A stretch of DNA of 10,272 bases from an uncultured Eubacteriaceae bacterium (GTDB lineage: Bacteria; Bacillota; Clostridia; Oscillospirales; Acutalibacteraceae), in assembly GCA_937905915.1 (NCBI GenBank), contig CALCVR010000231.1, forward strand, positions 1 to 10,272, written 5' to 3'. Shown one piece after another: positions 1 through 6,131 of the stretch. The position numbers and the translations under genes were made by a program. The notes beneath the pieces are model-generated. The model searched no databases. It worked only from the letters and a program-made list of their open reading frames with translations, and was not told the origin of the DNA. Numbering within the stretch: the stretch's first letter is position 1; each line of letters begins with the position of its first letter.

Positions 1-71
1 GCTTGCTAAAAAGGATAATCTGTCTGAACCGTTCTTGGTCCAGAACCACAAAGACCTAACATATCTTTTTT

Positions 72-101
72 ATTATACCTTATTTTCCTCTCTCAAATCA
101 A
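72..101 (-). promoter_or_regulatory. Leftward sigma-A promoter for a gene beyond the left edge
   Basis: Read on the minus strand this is TTGATT, an 18-bp spacer, then TATAAT. The -10 is at 72-77 and the -35 at 96-101. It would start a transcript near position 65 running off the window to the left, divergent from coaBC. No start codon with a ribosome binding site is visible in the remaining bases, so the gene lies outside. The leader of that transcript contains an imperfect dyad at 31-46. Confidence 0.55.
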
Positions 102-158
102 CAATAAATACAATTTTTGGTAAACCAATTCCTGTTTTGCTAGAACGGCATCAACTGA

Positions 159-187
159 TTGCAATTTTTTGCCAATGCCTTTATAAT
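159..187 (+). promoter_or_regulatory. coaBC promoter
   Basis: TTGCAA at 159-164 and TATAAT at 182-187 are separated by exactly 17 bp. Transcription would start near 194, giving a leader of about 50 nt before the GTG start of coaBC. The TTG that opens the longest coaBC reading frame is the first three bases of this -35 box, so it cannot be the translation start if this promoter is used. Confidence 0.7.
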
Positions 188-232
188 AAAACCATCTCAA
201 ATACTTTTTAAAACAATCCCTTTATCTTTTTC

Positions 233-240
233 GGAGGTGA
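233..240 (+). promoter_or_regulatory. Ribosome binding site that fixes the coaBC start
   Basis: GGAGGTGA lies 5 nt before the GTG at 246. It is a near-perfect Shine-Dalgarno sequence and selects GTG 246 over the upstream in-frame TTG at 159, which has none. Confidence 0.8.
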
Positions 241-245
241 GCCCT

Positions 246-1451
246 GTGTTGTTATCTGGAAAACATATTCTATTGGGCGTATGCGGTGGGATCGCCGCCT
301 ACAAAGCTGCTGCTTTGGCTAGTATGCTGACAAAGCAGGGGGCCATTGTCCACCCTATCCTGACGCAAAATGCCACACAATTCGTGTCTCCTATTACCTT
401 TGAAGGAGTATCTGGTCAGCGTTGTTTTACCGATACTTTTGACCGTAATACAGATTATCGCGTCCCTCATATTAAACTCGCCCAAATGACCGATGCCGTG
501 CTGGTAGCCCCCGCGTCGGCCAATACAATCGCTAAATTAAGCCATGGTTTAGCCGATGATATGTTGACCAGTACGCTGCTTGCCTGCCGCTGTAAGAAGC
601 TCATCGCCCCCGCCATGAACACCGCCATGTTTGAAAACCCTGTAACCCAGGATAATCTAAAAAAATTGGCCCAGTATGGATGGACCATCATTGAGCCTGC
701 GTACGGCCATTTGGCCTGTGGGGATACAGGCGCTGGTAAAATGCCGGAACCGGAATACCTCCTTCAATGCATGCTGTTTCATCTGGCAGAACAAAAGGAT
801 ATGACGGGTCTAAACGTCTTGGTCACCGCCGGTCCTACTCGAGAGTCTTTAGATCCTGTGCGCTATTTGACCAACCATTCCTCGGGAAAAATGGGATATA
901 AGCTGGCCGTCAACGCCGCCCGACGGGGCGCCCATGTCACCCTGGTGACGGGGTCCCAGCAGTTGCCCGATCCTCCCTTTGTGGATGTGGTTCATGTGGA
1001 CAGCGCTCAAGAGATGTTCGACGCCGTTACCAAAGTAAGCGGGCAGCAGGAGATGCTGGCTTTTGCCGCCGCTGTAGCCGATTACCGTCCGGCTTGTGTA
1101 TCTCAACAAAAAATTAAAAAGTCTTCTGATCATACCACTTTAGAATTGACCCGGACTCCTGATATTTTGCAGACGGTGGGACTTTCCAAAAAAGCTGGAC
1201 AATTGATCTGTGGCTTTTCCATGGAAACCCAGGATCTTTTGGACAATTCCCAAGCAAAGCGGAAAAAGAAAAACGCTGATTTAATGTGTGCAAACAGTCT
1301 GCGGGAAGAAGGCGCTGGTTTTGGTGTGGATACCAATGTCATCACCTTGATTTCAGACCGTGGGATCGAAAAACTCCCTCTACTCTCCAAATACGATGCC
1401 GCCCGGAAAATCTGGGATACGCTTCTTGAAATGCGTTCTTCCTCTAATTAA
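246..1451 (+). CDS. coaBC: Bifunctional phosphopantothenoylcysteine decarboxylase / phosphopantothenate--cysteine ligase (CoaBC, Dfp)
   Basis: This cytoplasmic enzyme performs two consecutive steps of coenzyme A synthesis. It joins cysteine to 4'-phosphopantothenate using CTP, then decarboxylates the product to 4'-phosphopantetheine with FMN. The protein is 401 aa from the GTG start, a normal length. The N-terminal CoaC half (about 1-180) shows GVCGGIAAYK at 11-20, the active-site His75 in VPHI, the substrate clamp PAMNTAMFEN at 122-131, and the catalytic Cys158 in ACGDTGAGKMPE. The C-terminal CoaB half (about 187-397) shows VTAGPTRESLDPVR at 193-206, AAVADYRP at 275-282 and the KIKK lysines at 289-292. 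Both halves look intact and active. It has its own promoter and terminator and so appears to be transcribed alone. Confidence 0.96.
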   Translation: MLLSGKHILLGVCGGIAAYKAAALASMLTKQGAIVHPILTQNATQFVSPITFEGVSGQRCFTDTFDRNTDYRVPHIKLAQMTDAVLVAPASANTIAKLSHGLADDMLTSTLLACRCKKLIAPAMNTAMFENPVTQDNLKKLAQYGWTIIEPAYGHLACGDTGAGKMPEPEYLLQCMLFHLAEQKDMTGLNVLVTAGPTRESLDPVRYLTNHSSGKMGYKLAVNAARRGAHVTLVTGSQQLPDPPFVDVVHVDSAQEMFDAVTKVSGQQEMLAFAAAVADYRPACVSQQKIKKSSDHTTLELTRTPDILQTVGLSKKAGQLICGFSMETQDLLDNSQAKRKKKNADLMCANSLREEGAGFGVDTNVITLISDRGIEKLPLLSKYDAARKIWDTLLEMRSSSN

Positions 1452-1470
1452 TTATTTTTATACTAGATAG

Positions 1471-1507
1471 AAAAGGGTTCATTCTTCGGTTAAGAATGAA
1501 CCCTTTT
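1471..1507. terminator. Terminator between convergent coaBC and the glycosyltransferase
   Basis: A perfect 16-bp stem (1471-1486 with 1492-1507) closes a 5-nt loop. The stem ends in AAAA/TTTT, so a transcript from either side ends its hairpin in U residues. The T run beyond the stem (GATTTT) favours the rightward coaBC transcript. The leftward transcript has only the U4 inside the stem. Confidence 0.85.
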
Positions 1508-1530
1508 GATTTTAATATGAGCTTTGTAAA

Positions 1531-2718
1531 TTAAACTTTAGCCTCTATTTTCTCAGCTTGAGAACGAGCGCTTACCCGTACTGTTTCTCTTTCCTCCATA
1601 ACAAATACTTGCTGCTTTGTCAAACCGGTAAGCTGTTGGATTTCATCCATATACTTGTCAACCACAATGCGGCGGTCAAATTTTCTCTCCACTCTGCGAC
1701 GAGCATTCAGCCCCATGCGTTCCCGGTCCTTATTGGACATTTGGATAAACTGTTCCACCCGGTCAAACAACTGATCCATTTTCTTGGCCTCGAATAAAAA
1801 ACCGGTACGGCCATCCTCCACTGTCTCACGGCATCCGCTTCGGGTGGTGGTAATAACCGGACGTCCACAAGCCTCTGTTTCCAAACAGGCATTGGACATT
1901 CCTTCCGGATAATAAGAGGGGTGGATGGTACAATGACTCTGTTCCACAAAGGGACGGATGTCCCGCTGCATGCCATGGTATTGAATGATCCCCTGATCCT
2001 CTAGTTCTTTTAGCTTTTGCTCGTATTCCTCTTCACAGAAACCAAGTACATGGAAGCGAGTATATGGATACTTTTTCCGCATGACCTTAGCCGTCTCTAA
2101 ATACTCATCAATCCCCTTTTCCTTCATGACACGGGCCATAAACAGGAATTCCAGAGTATCGTCCGAAGGATATTTTGTCACATGGAACTGTTCCAAATTC
2201 ACGCCCGATCCGGGGAGCATTTTATGCTTGCCCATAGCAATGTGGCGTTTTTCAAAAAATTGCCGGTTTTCTTCGTTCTGGAAAAAGACGCAATCCACTT
2301 TGCGGAAGGCAAGACGATAAAGACCCACTGTCACCTTTTGTACTGGGCCTGGATTTTCCACTGCACTTCCCAATCCGGTGATATTGGCAACATAGGGAAT
2401 CCCCAAAATCTGAGCAGCTAATCCGCCATATATATTGGGTTTAATGGTATATGTCAGCACGATATCTGGACGGATCTTACGCATACACTGAATGTATTTT
2501 TTTAAGAGAACAAAGTCTTTGATCGGATTGGTTCCACGGCGATCGGTAGGAATATCCACAAAATGACATCCTAACTCTTTAAGATAATCAACCTTTTTCC
2601 CATAAGGCAAGGCGATATGTACTTCATATCCTTCTTCCAGGAGGCGTTCTACCAGTTCTCGGCGGAAATTGTAGATAACCAAATCGCTATTACCAATTAA
2701 CAATACTTTCTTTCTCAT
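1531..2718 (-). CDS. Glycosyltransferase family 4 (GT-B fold, surface polysaccharide type)
   Basis: This is a predicted retaining GT4 glycosyltransferase of 395 aa that would move a sugar from a nucleotide-sugar donor to a lipid-linked or polysaccharide acceptor at the inner membrane face. The N-terminal acceptor domain (about 1-180) begins with a short strand, RKKVLLIGNSDLVIYNFRREL. The C-terminal donor domain (about 185-370) carries FMARVMKEKGIDEYLE at 193-208, HPSYYPEGMSNACLE at 266-280 with the GT4 EX7E pair Glu272/Glu280, and SGCRETVEDGRTGFL at 294-308. It resembles PglA/CapM-like transferases for N-acetylhexosamines, but the substrate cannot be read from sequence. ATG 2718 is chosen because GGAGG lies 11 nt upstream (2730-2734) and the conserved fold begins there; the frame stays open back to 2829 without a ribosome site. 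No other sugar genes are adjacent. Confidence 0.88.
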   Translation of the reverse strand: MRKKVLLIGNSDLVIYNFRRELVERLLEEGYEVHIALPYGKKVDYLKELGCHFVDIPTDRRGTNPIKDFVLLKKYIQCMRKIRPDIVLTYTIKPNIYGGLAAQILGIPYVANITGLGSAVENPGPVQKVTVGLYRLAFRKVDCVFFQNEENRQFFEKRHIAMGKHKMLPGSGVNLEQFHVTKYPSDDTLEFLFMARVMKEKGIDEYLETAKVMRKKYPYTRFHVLGFCEEEYEQKLKELEDQGIIQYHGMQRDIRPFVEQSHCTIHPSYYPEGMSNACLETEACGRPVITTTRSGCRETVEDGRTGFLFEAKKMDQLFDRVEQFIQMSNKDRERMGLNARRRVERKFDRRIVVDKYMDEIQQLTGLTKQQVFVMEERETVRVSARSQAEKIEAKV

Positions 2719-2847
2719 ACCAGAAACAACCTCCGTGTCCAATCGACATTTCCTTTGGGTTACACAGGTTTGACTGTTCCCTCTGGCTCTCATTGGCTTG
2801 TATAAGAAACCTTTGCTTAAAAATGTCAAATTTTTTCATTTTATTCT

Positions 2848-2916
2848 GTCATTTTGCCGCCGGCCCCCCTAGGTAGGAAAAGAAGTATTTTCTATCTTCT
2901 TTGCTACCGGCGTGAC
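2848..2916 (-). promoter_or_regulatory. Structured 5' leader of the glycosyltransferase mRNA, type unknown
   Basis: The transcript from the promoter at 2920-2948 opens almost at once into one long interrupted stem-loop. From the outside in, the pairs are: GTCA/TGAC (2913-2916 with 2848-2851), CGCC/GGCG (2909-2912 with 2858-2861), GGTAG/CTACC (2904-2908 with 2872-2876) and AAAGAAG/CTTCTTT (2896-2902 with 2879-2885), with a 10-nt A-rich loop. The 3' side holds an unpaired run of six G (2864-2869) and a GCAAAA bulge. About 130 nt separate it from the start codon. I do not recognise a known riboswitch class; c-di-GMP-I, SAM, ZTP, guanidine and fluoride signatures do not fit. Protein or ligand binding is inference only. 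Confidence 0.45.
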
Positions 2917-2919
2917 TTT

Positions 2920-2948
2920 ATTATATTCCCTCCGAGACAAAAAGTCAA
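2920..2948 (-). promoter_or_regulatory. Glycosyltransferase promoter
   Basis: The minus strand reads TTGACT (2943-2948), a 17-bp spacer and TATAAT (2920-2925). This is close to the sigma-A consensus with ideal spacing. The predicted start near 2913 leaves a leader of about 195 nt, long for a single-gene unit. Confidence 0.75.
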
Positions 2949-3167
2949 ATATCCAAAAAACAAAAATATTTTGGCGTAAAATCTATTGATTGTGCGCAAA
3001 CTTTTTCCTTTGTTTAGGCCTAATACCAACCTTTATACTAGGATAATAGAATATTCTTTTCTTCTTTCCAAATAAATCATTTTTTATTTGACAGAGCTTG
3101 GATTTTGTTCCATAAATTTATTTAATTCCCATAAATTTTATAATTATTATGGTTAATAATGCAAAAT
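2949..3167. other. AT-rich non-coding stretch with no gene seen
   Basis: About 220 bp between the glycosyltransferase promoter and the ribosomal operon terminator holds no convincing gene. It contains a 10-bp direct repeat, CCATAAATTT, at 3110-3119 and 3129-3138, and a palindrome TTAGGCCTAA at 3014-3023. A second possible leftward promoter is TTGGAA (3066-3071), a 17-bp spacer and TATTAT (3043-3048), which would extend the glycosyltransferase leader. Such matches arise easily in AT-rich DNA, so I give it low weight. Confidence 0.4.
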
Positions 3168-3201
3168 AAAACCTCCCAGACTTGAAAGTCTGGGAGGTTT
3201 T
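3168..3201 (-). terminator. Terminator of the rpmG-secE-nusG-rplK-rplA operon
   Basis: A perfect 15-bp stem (3168-3182 with 3187-3201) encloses a 4-nt loop. On the minus strand it is followed by an ATTTTGC stretch after the stem's own TTTT. It begins only 14 nt after the rplA stop codon, so the operon ends at rplA. Confidence 0.9.
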
Positions 3202-3215
3202 GATGACCCAGTAAA

Positions 3216-3911
3216 TTAGTTGGAGTACTTGCTGGGATTGAGGCGGATACCAGGGCCCATGGTCGAAGCAATGACCAAAGACTTCATGTACTGGCCCTTT
3301 GCAGCGGCCGGCTTTGCCTTTGCGACAGCGCCAACCAAAGCTTCAAAGTTTTCGCCCAATTTCTCTACACCAAAGGAAATCTTACCAATGGGGCAGTGAA
3401 TGATGTTGGTCTTATCCAAACGGTACTCAATCTTACCAGCCTTAGCTTCTTTAATAGCCTTAGCAACATCAGGGGTAACAGTACCAGCCTTGGGGTTAGG
3501 CATCAAACCGCGGGGGCCGAGAACCTTACCCAGACGGCCAACAACGCCCATCATGTCGGGAGTAGCGATTACTACGTCAAAATCCATCCAGCCTTCGCCC
3601 TGGATCTTAGCGACGGTATCCATATCGCCGATGTAGTCAGCGCCTGCATCCTGAGCCAGCTGGACGTTATCGCCCTTGCAGAAAGCCAGAACGCGTACCG
3701 ATTTACCAGTGCCATTGGGGAGAACAATAGCGCCGCGGACCTGCTGGTCAGCGTGACGGCTGTCCACACCCAATTTAATATGAACTTCCAGAGTTTCATC
3801 AAACTTGGCTTTGGCGGTCTTAATGGCCAGCTCCAAAGCCTCGTCCCGATCGTAAAGTTTCTGTCTATCGATCAGTTTCTCGGAATCTGTATATTTCTTA
3901 CCGTGTTTCAT
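3216..3911 (-). CDS. rplA: 50S ribosomal protein L1
   Basis: L1 binds the mobile L1 stalk of 23S rRNA and helps release deacylated tRNA from the E site. In many bacteria it also represses its own L11-L1 mRNA. The 231-aa length is typical. The hallmark segment [18 protein letters not shown] (115-132) followed by [13 protein letters not shown] (133-145) is the L1 family signature, and [17 protein letters not shown] follows as expected. ATG 3911 has AGGAGGAAA (3918-3924 region) about 6 nt upstream. It is the last gene of the operon, 56 nt after rplK. The gene that usually follows, rplJ (L10), is not present; a terminator stands there instead. Confidence 0.97.
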   Translation of the reverse strand: MKHGKKYTDSEKLIDRQKLYDRDEALELAIKTAKAKFDETLEVHIKLGVDSRHADQQVRGAIVLPNGTGKSVRVLAFCKGDNVQLAQDAGADYIGDMDTVAKIQGEGWMDFDVVIATPDMMGVVGRLGKVLGPRGLMPNPKAGTVTPDVAKAIKEAKAGKIEYRLDKTNIIHCPIGKISFGVEKLGENFEALVGAVAKAKPAAAKGQYMKSLVIASTMGPGIRLNPSKYSN

Positions 3912-3967
3912 TAGCGTTTCCTCCTGTTGAGTGGTATAGCGGATGAAGTTCCTTCCACCCGGGCGTC

Positions 3968-4393
3968 TTACTCTTCTACCGTGACGCCCATGCTGCGAGC
4001 GGTACCAGCGATCATGGACATAGCACTCTCGATGTTCGCAGCGTTGAGGTCGGGCATTTTATGCTCTGCGATTTTGCGGATCTGCTCCTTCGAAATGGTG
4101 GCAACCTTTGTCTTGTTGGGGACGCCGGAACCGCTTTCGATATTGCAGGCCTTCTTAATAAGAACGGCTGCTGGCGGGGTCTTGGTAACAAAGGTGAAGG
4201 AACGGTCTGCATAAACCGTAATGATAACCGGAATGATCATTCCCACTTCGCCTTTGGTGCGTTCATTGAATTCTTTGGTGAACGCCATAATGTTGACACC
4301 GTGCTGGCCGAGCGCAGGACCTACAGGGGGGGCAGGAGTGGCTTTCCCTGCCGGAATCTGCAACTTAATGTAACCTGTGACCTTTTGAGCCAT
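3968..4393 (-). CDS. rplK: 50S ribosomal protein L11
   Basis: L11 forms the base of the GTPase-associated stalk with 23S rRNA and is needed for factor-driven GTP hydrolysis and for RelA activation. The 141-aa length is standard. The N-terminal domain has [20 protein letters not shown] (10-29), including Pro22 and Pro26, the proline pair linked to thiostrepton sensitivity. The C-terminal rRNA-binding domain runs from about residue 72 and ends in [12 protein letters not shown] (128-139). ATG 4393 is preferred over the longer frame reaching 4522: GGAGGTG lies 7 nt upstream (4401-4407), and the upstream codons encode a non-conserved sequence lying in the hairpin-rich spacer. Confidence 0.97.
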   Translation of the reverse strand: MAQKVTGYIKLQIPAGKATPAPPVGPALGQHGVNIMAFTKEFNERTKGEVGMIIPVIITVYADRSFTFVTKTPPAAVLIKKACNIESGSGVPNKTKVATISKEQIRKIAEHKMPDLNAANIESAMSMIAGTARSMGVTVEE

Positions 4394-4417
4394 TTGTTTG
4401 CACCTCCATAGTAACGT

Positions 4418-4528
4418 GGTAAATGGCGGAAAACCTCCTATTGGCTTTCCTCCCACTGGGGAGGGGTCGCTCCCCAGCGCGCCTAAAAAAGCGCGCATAA
4501 TAAGCGCCCTTTTCGGACGCATATTACC
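4418..4528 (-). promoter_or_regulatory. Palindromic hairpin-rich spacer between nusG and rplK
   Basis: The 157-nt gap between nusG and rplK is much longer than the other gaps in this operon. Its core is bounded by an imperfect inverted repeat (4418-4433 with 4510-4528, both ends GGTAA/TTACC). Inside are a perfect 8-bp hairpin CTGGGGAG/CTCCCCAG (4456-4463 with 4470-4477) and a 6-bp GCGCGC hairpin (4477-4482 with 4491-4496). The sequence is much richer in G and C than the spacers around it. It could be a feedback leader for L1 or L11, an RNA processing site, or an inserted palindromic repeat; the sequence alone does not decide. Confidence 0.5.
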
Positions 4529-4550
4529 ATTCTTTTAGAACCAGCGGCTA

Positions 4551-5075
4551 TTAATCATGAACTAGTTCTACTTGATCCAGCTCCAGTTCAACCGGCGTTT
4601 CCCGGCCAAACATAGAGATGGTAACGCGGACATTGTTCTGCTCCACGTTAATTTCCTCGACAATACCAATAAAGCCTTCCAAAGGCCCGTCCATAATGCG
4701 GACATTGTCTCCCACTGCGTAGTTGACCACGATTTCCTTTTTCTCAACACCCAGTGCCAAGACCTCTTCTTCGGTCAATGGGATAGGTTTGGAATCCGGC
4801 CCGACAAATCCGGTACAGCCGCGGGTATTGCGCACCACATACCAGCTATCGTCGGTCATGACCATCTTGACCAATACGTATCCGGGAAAAAGCTTGTGCT
4901 CCACATCCCGCTTTTTATTGTCCTTAATCTCTGTGACAATTTCGGTCGGGACTCGGATCTCTTGGATGAGATCGTGAAGCTTACGGTTTTCCACCAGTGT
5001 ACGAAGGTTGGTAGCTACCTTGTTTTCGTACCCGGAAAACGTATGGACTACATACCATCTAGCAGAATCGGACAT
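4551..5075 (-). CDS. nusG: Transcription termination/antitermination protein NusG
   Basis: NusG binds RNA polymerase through its N-terminal NGN domain and modulates pausing and termination; its KOW domain contacts S10 or Rho. The 174-aa protein starts WYVVHTFSGYENKVATNL (7-24), shows HKLFPGYVLVKM (60-71) and RNTRGCTGFVG (82-92) in the NGN domain, then the KOW motif VGDNVRIMDGPLEGFIGIV (121-139), and ends with the family signature FGRETPVELELDQVE (156-170). All parts are present. It lies 23 nt after secE. The ribosome site is weak (GAGAGT), so translational coupling to secE is plausible. Confidence 0.97.
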   Translation of the reverse strand: MSDSARWYVVHTFSGYENKVATNLRTLVENRKLHDLIQEIRVPTEIVTEIKDNKKRDVEHKLFPGYVLVKMVMTDDSWYVVRNTRGCTGFVGPDSKPIPLTEEEVLALGVEKKEIVVNYAVGDNVRIMDGPLEGFIGIVEEINVEQNNVRVTISMFGRETPVELELDQVELVHD

Positions 5076-5098
5076 GTACTCTCAACGCCTTTCCGGCC

Positions 5099-5347
5099 TT
5101 AGCCTTTAAGTGAAAGCAGCCAGGATAGTAAGGCTCCCAGGCCCCAGTCAAGCAACCAAATAAAAATACCAATGGCAATAACCATTACAATGGTAACCAA
5201 GGTATGATTGATGACCTGCTTGCGGGTCGGCCATACGATTTTTTTAAATTCGCTGGCATAACCGCGGAAGAACTTAGCGATCCCAGAACCCATTTTCTTA
5301 AAGCTGAACCGGGACTTGGACTTTTCTTGAGTAGTTGCTTCAGGCAT
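5099..5347 (-). CDS. secE: Protein translocase subunit SecE
   Basis: SecE is the essential small subunit that clamps the SecY channel in the cytoplasmic membrane. The 82-aa protein is the short single-span type found in Gram-positive bacteria. A basic N-terminal region leads into the conserved amphipathic helix and hinge FFRGYASEFKKIVWPTRKQV (27-46), with the invariant Glu33-Phe and Trp39-Pro40. It is followed by one membrane helix at about 49-76. GGAGGAATT sits just before ATG 5347. It follows rpmG by 23 nt, in the classic rpmG-secE-nusG order. Confidence 0.95.
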   Translation of the reverse strand: MPEATTQEKSKSRFSFKKMGSGIAKFFRGYASEFKKIVWPTRKQVINHTLVTIVMVIAIGIFIWLLDWGLGALLSWLLSLKG

Positions 5348-5370
5348 GATAATTCCTCCAGTCCAAACCC

Positions 5371-5520
5371 TTACTTCGTTTCCTTATGAAGGGTGTGTTT
5401 GCGGCAGAAACGGCAATACTTTTTCATTTCCAACCTGTCGGGATCGTTCTTCTTGTTTTTCATCTTGTTGTAGTTGCGTTGCTTGCATTCTGTGCAAGCC
5501 AGGGTGATCTTGACTCTCAT
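5371..5520 (-). CDS. rpmG: 50S ribosomal protein L33 (zinc-binding form)
   Basis: L33 is a 49-aa zinc-ribbon protein of the large subunit near the E site. The start [17 protein letters not shown] is typical. The two CxxC knuckles, Cys9/Cys12 and Cys36/Cys39, mark it as the zinc-binding (C+) form; bacteria under zinc limitation use a form without these cysteines. ATG 5520 is chosen because GGGAGGTG lies immediately upstream and the conserved sequence begins there; the frame extends to 5565 without conserved residues. It is the first gene of the operon. Confidence 0.95.
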   Translation of the reverse strand: MRVKITLACTECKQRNYNKMKNKKNDPDRLEMKKYCRFCRKHTLHKETK

Positions 5521-5601
5521 GACGGCACCTCCCGTAATCTCCGGAATAAATTTAGCCTCCCTCACCAGGGCAAAAAAATAAACCCCTTCAGAGGTACTAC
5601 T

Positions 5602-5630
5602 ACTATACCATATCCTGTATGTTTCGTCAA
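5602..5630 (-). promoter_or_regulatory. Promoter of the rpmG-secE-nusG-rplK-rplA operon
   Basis: The minus strand reads TTGACG (5625-5630), a 17-bp spacer and TATAGT (5602-5607), a strong sigma-A promoter fit for ribosomal genes. Transcription would start near 5595, giving a leader of about 75 nt before rpmG. It stands back-to-back with the tRNA promoter at 5772-5800. Confidence 0.8.
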
Positions 5631-5771
5631 GTGTATTTCACTATTTCTCATTTCTCTTTCCCAATATTGTTTGATAACAGGCTAATTTTTGTTATATAAG
5701 TATAAGTGAGATCTCCGTTTTAATTGCATGAATAGAAAAGGAAATTTGTTCAAAAAAAGTAAAAAAACTAA

Positions 5772-5800
5772 TTGACATTCTCCTTTCTTTGTGCTAATAT
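5772..5800 (+). promoter_or_regulatory. Promoter of the tRNA-Ser pair
   Basis: TTGACA (5772-5777, full consensus) and TAATAT (5795-5800) are separated by 17 bp. The predicted start near 5807 is about 17 nt before the first tRNA. A 6-bp dyad, GTGCTA/TAGCAC (5791-5796 with 5804-5809), overlaps the -10 box. Confidence 0.8.
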
Positions 5801-5823
5801 AAATAGCACTGTGATTGAGATAG

Positions 5824-5910
5824 GGAGAGGTGTCCGAGCGGTTTAAGGAGCTGGTCTTGAAAACCAGTGACACGTAAGTGCCAAGGGTTCGAATCCCTTC
5901 CTCTCCGCCA
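5824..5910 (+). tRNA. tRNA-Ser (anticodon TGA)
   Basis: A complete class II tRNA with encoded CCA. The acceptor stem GGAGAGG/CCTCTCC (5824-5830 with 5900-5906) is perfect, as is the anticodon stem CTGGT/ACCAG (5851-5855 with 5863-5867). The loop CTTGAAA has TGA at 5858-5860, reading UCA and other UCN codons depending on the wobble base modification. A long variable arm with CAC/GTG lies at 5868-5882 and marks it as a serine tRNA. The T arm AAGGG-TTCGAAT-CCCTT and discriminator G5907 are normal. Confidence 0.97.
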
Positions 5911-5955
5911 CACCGTTCTTTTAATTAAATAAGTTTTCTTTTTTGTTTACCATTC

Positions 5956-6033
5956 GGAGAAATACCCAAGTGGTGAAGGGGCTCCCCTGCTAAGGTGACT
6001 GGCGCGAGGGTTCAAATCCCTCTTTCTCCGCCA
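5956..6033 (+). tRNA. Aberrant tRNA-Ser (anticodon GCT) lacking the long variable arm; possible pseudogene
   Basis: The ends are those of a normal tRNA-Ser(GCT): acceptor GGAGAAA/TTTCTCC (5956-5962 with 6023-6029), T arm GAGGG-TTCAAAT-CCCTC (6006-6022), discriminator G and encoded CCA. The D arm is CCC/GGG and the loop CTGCTAA (5987-5993) carries GCT at 5989-5991, which reads AGC/AGU. The middle is wrong. The 3' anticodon strand is GGTGA where CTCCC needs GGGAG, leaving about three of five pairs including a wobble. Only 7 nt (5999-6005) lie between anticodon stem and T arm, where serine tRNAs carry a long arm. At 78 nt it is about 10-14 nt short, as if a stretch joining stem and arm had been deleted. 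Either a broken copy, an assembly error or a very unusual working tRNA. Confidence 0.65.
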
Positions 6034-6035
6034 TA

Positions 6036-6076
6036 CCTGCGGTCGGCAATTCATCGACCGCAGGTTTTTTGTTTTG
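6036..6076 (+). terminator. Terminator of the tRNA-Ser pair
   Basis: A perfect 10-bp GC-rich stem, CCTGCGGTCG/CGACCGCAGG (6036-6045 with 6055-6064), closes a 9-nt loop and is followed by TTTTTTGTTTTG. It begins 3 nt after the CCA of the second tRNA. Confidence 0.92.
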
Positions 6077-6131
6077 TTAAAAATTTGAATCTCTCGTTTG
6101 GATTTAACGTCTGTTTTGTCACAGTCTATAC

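Noticed and set aside
159..245. A 29-residue N-terminal extension of CoaBC from a TTG codon at 159
   Set aside because: The TTG is part of a -35 box, the extension would begin before the predicted transcript start, it has no ribosome site and resembles no CoaC sequence. GTG 246 has GGAGGTGA in front.
3088..3116. A rightward TTGACA, 17-bp spacer, CATAAA promoter
   Set aside because: The -35 is perfect but the -10 is poor, and any transcript would run straight into the operon terminator and then antisense to rplA. Chance match in AT-rich DNA is more likely.
4394..4522. A 43-residue N-terminal extension of L11
   Set aside because: It would be read through the palindromic spacer, lacks similarity to L11 and has no ribosome site, while ATG 4393 has GGAGGTG and the standard L11 N terminus.
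3396..5102. Long open frames on the plus strand opposite rplA, rplK and nusG
   Set aside because: They are antisense to conserved, complete ribosomal and NusG genes, lack ribosome sites and encode no recognisable protein; they follow from the codon use of the real genes.
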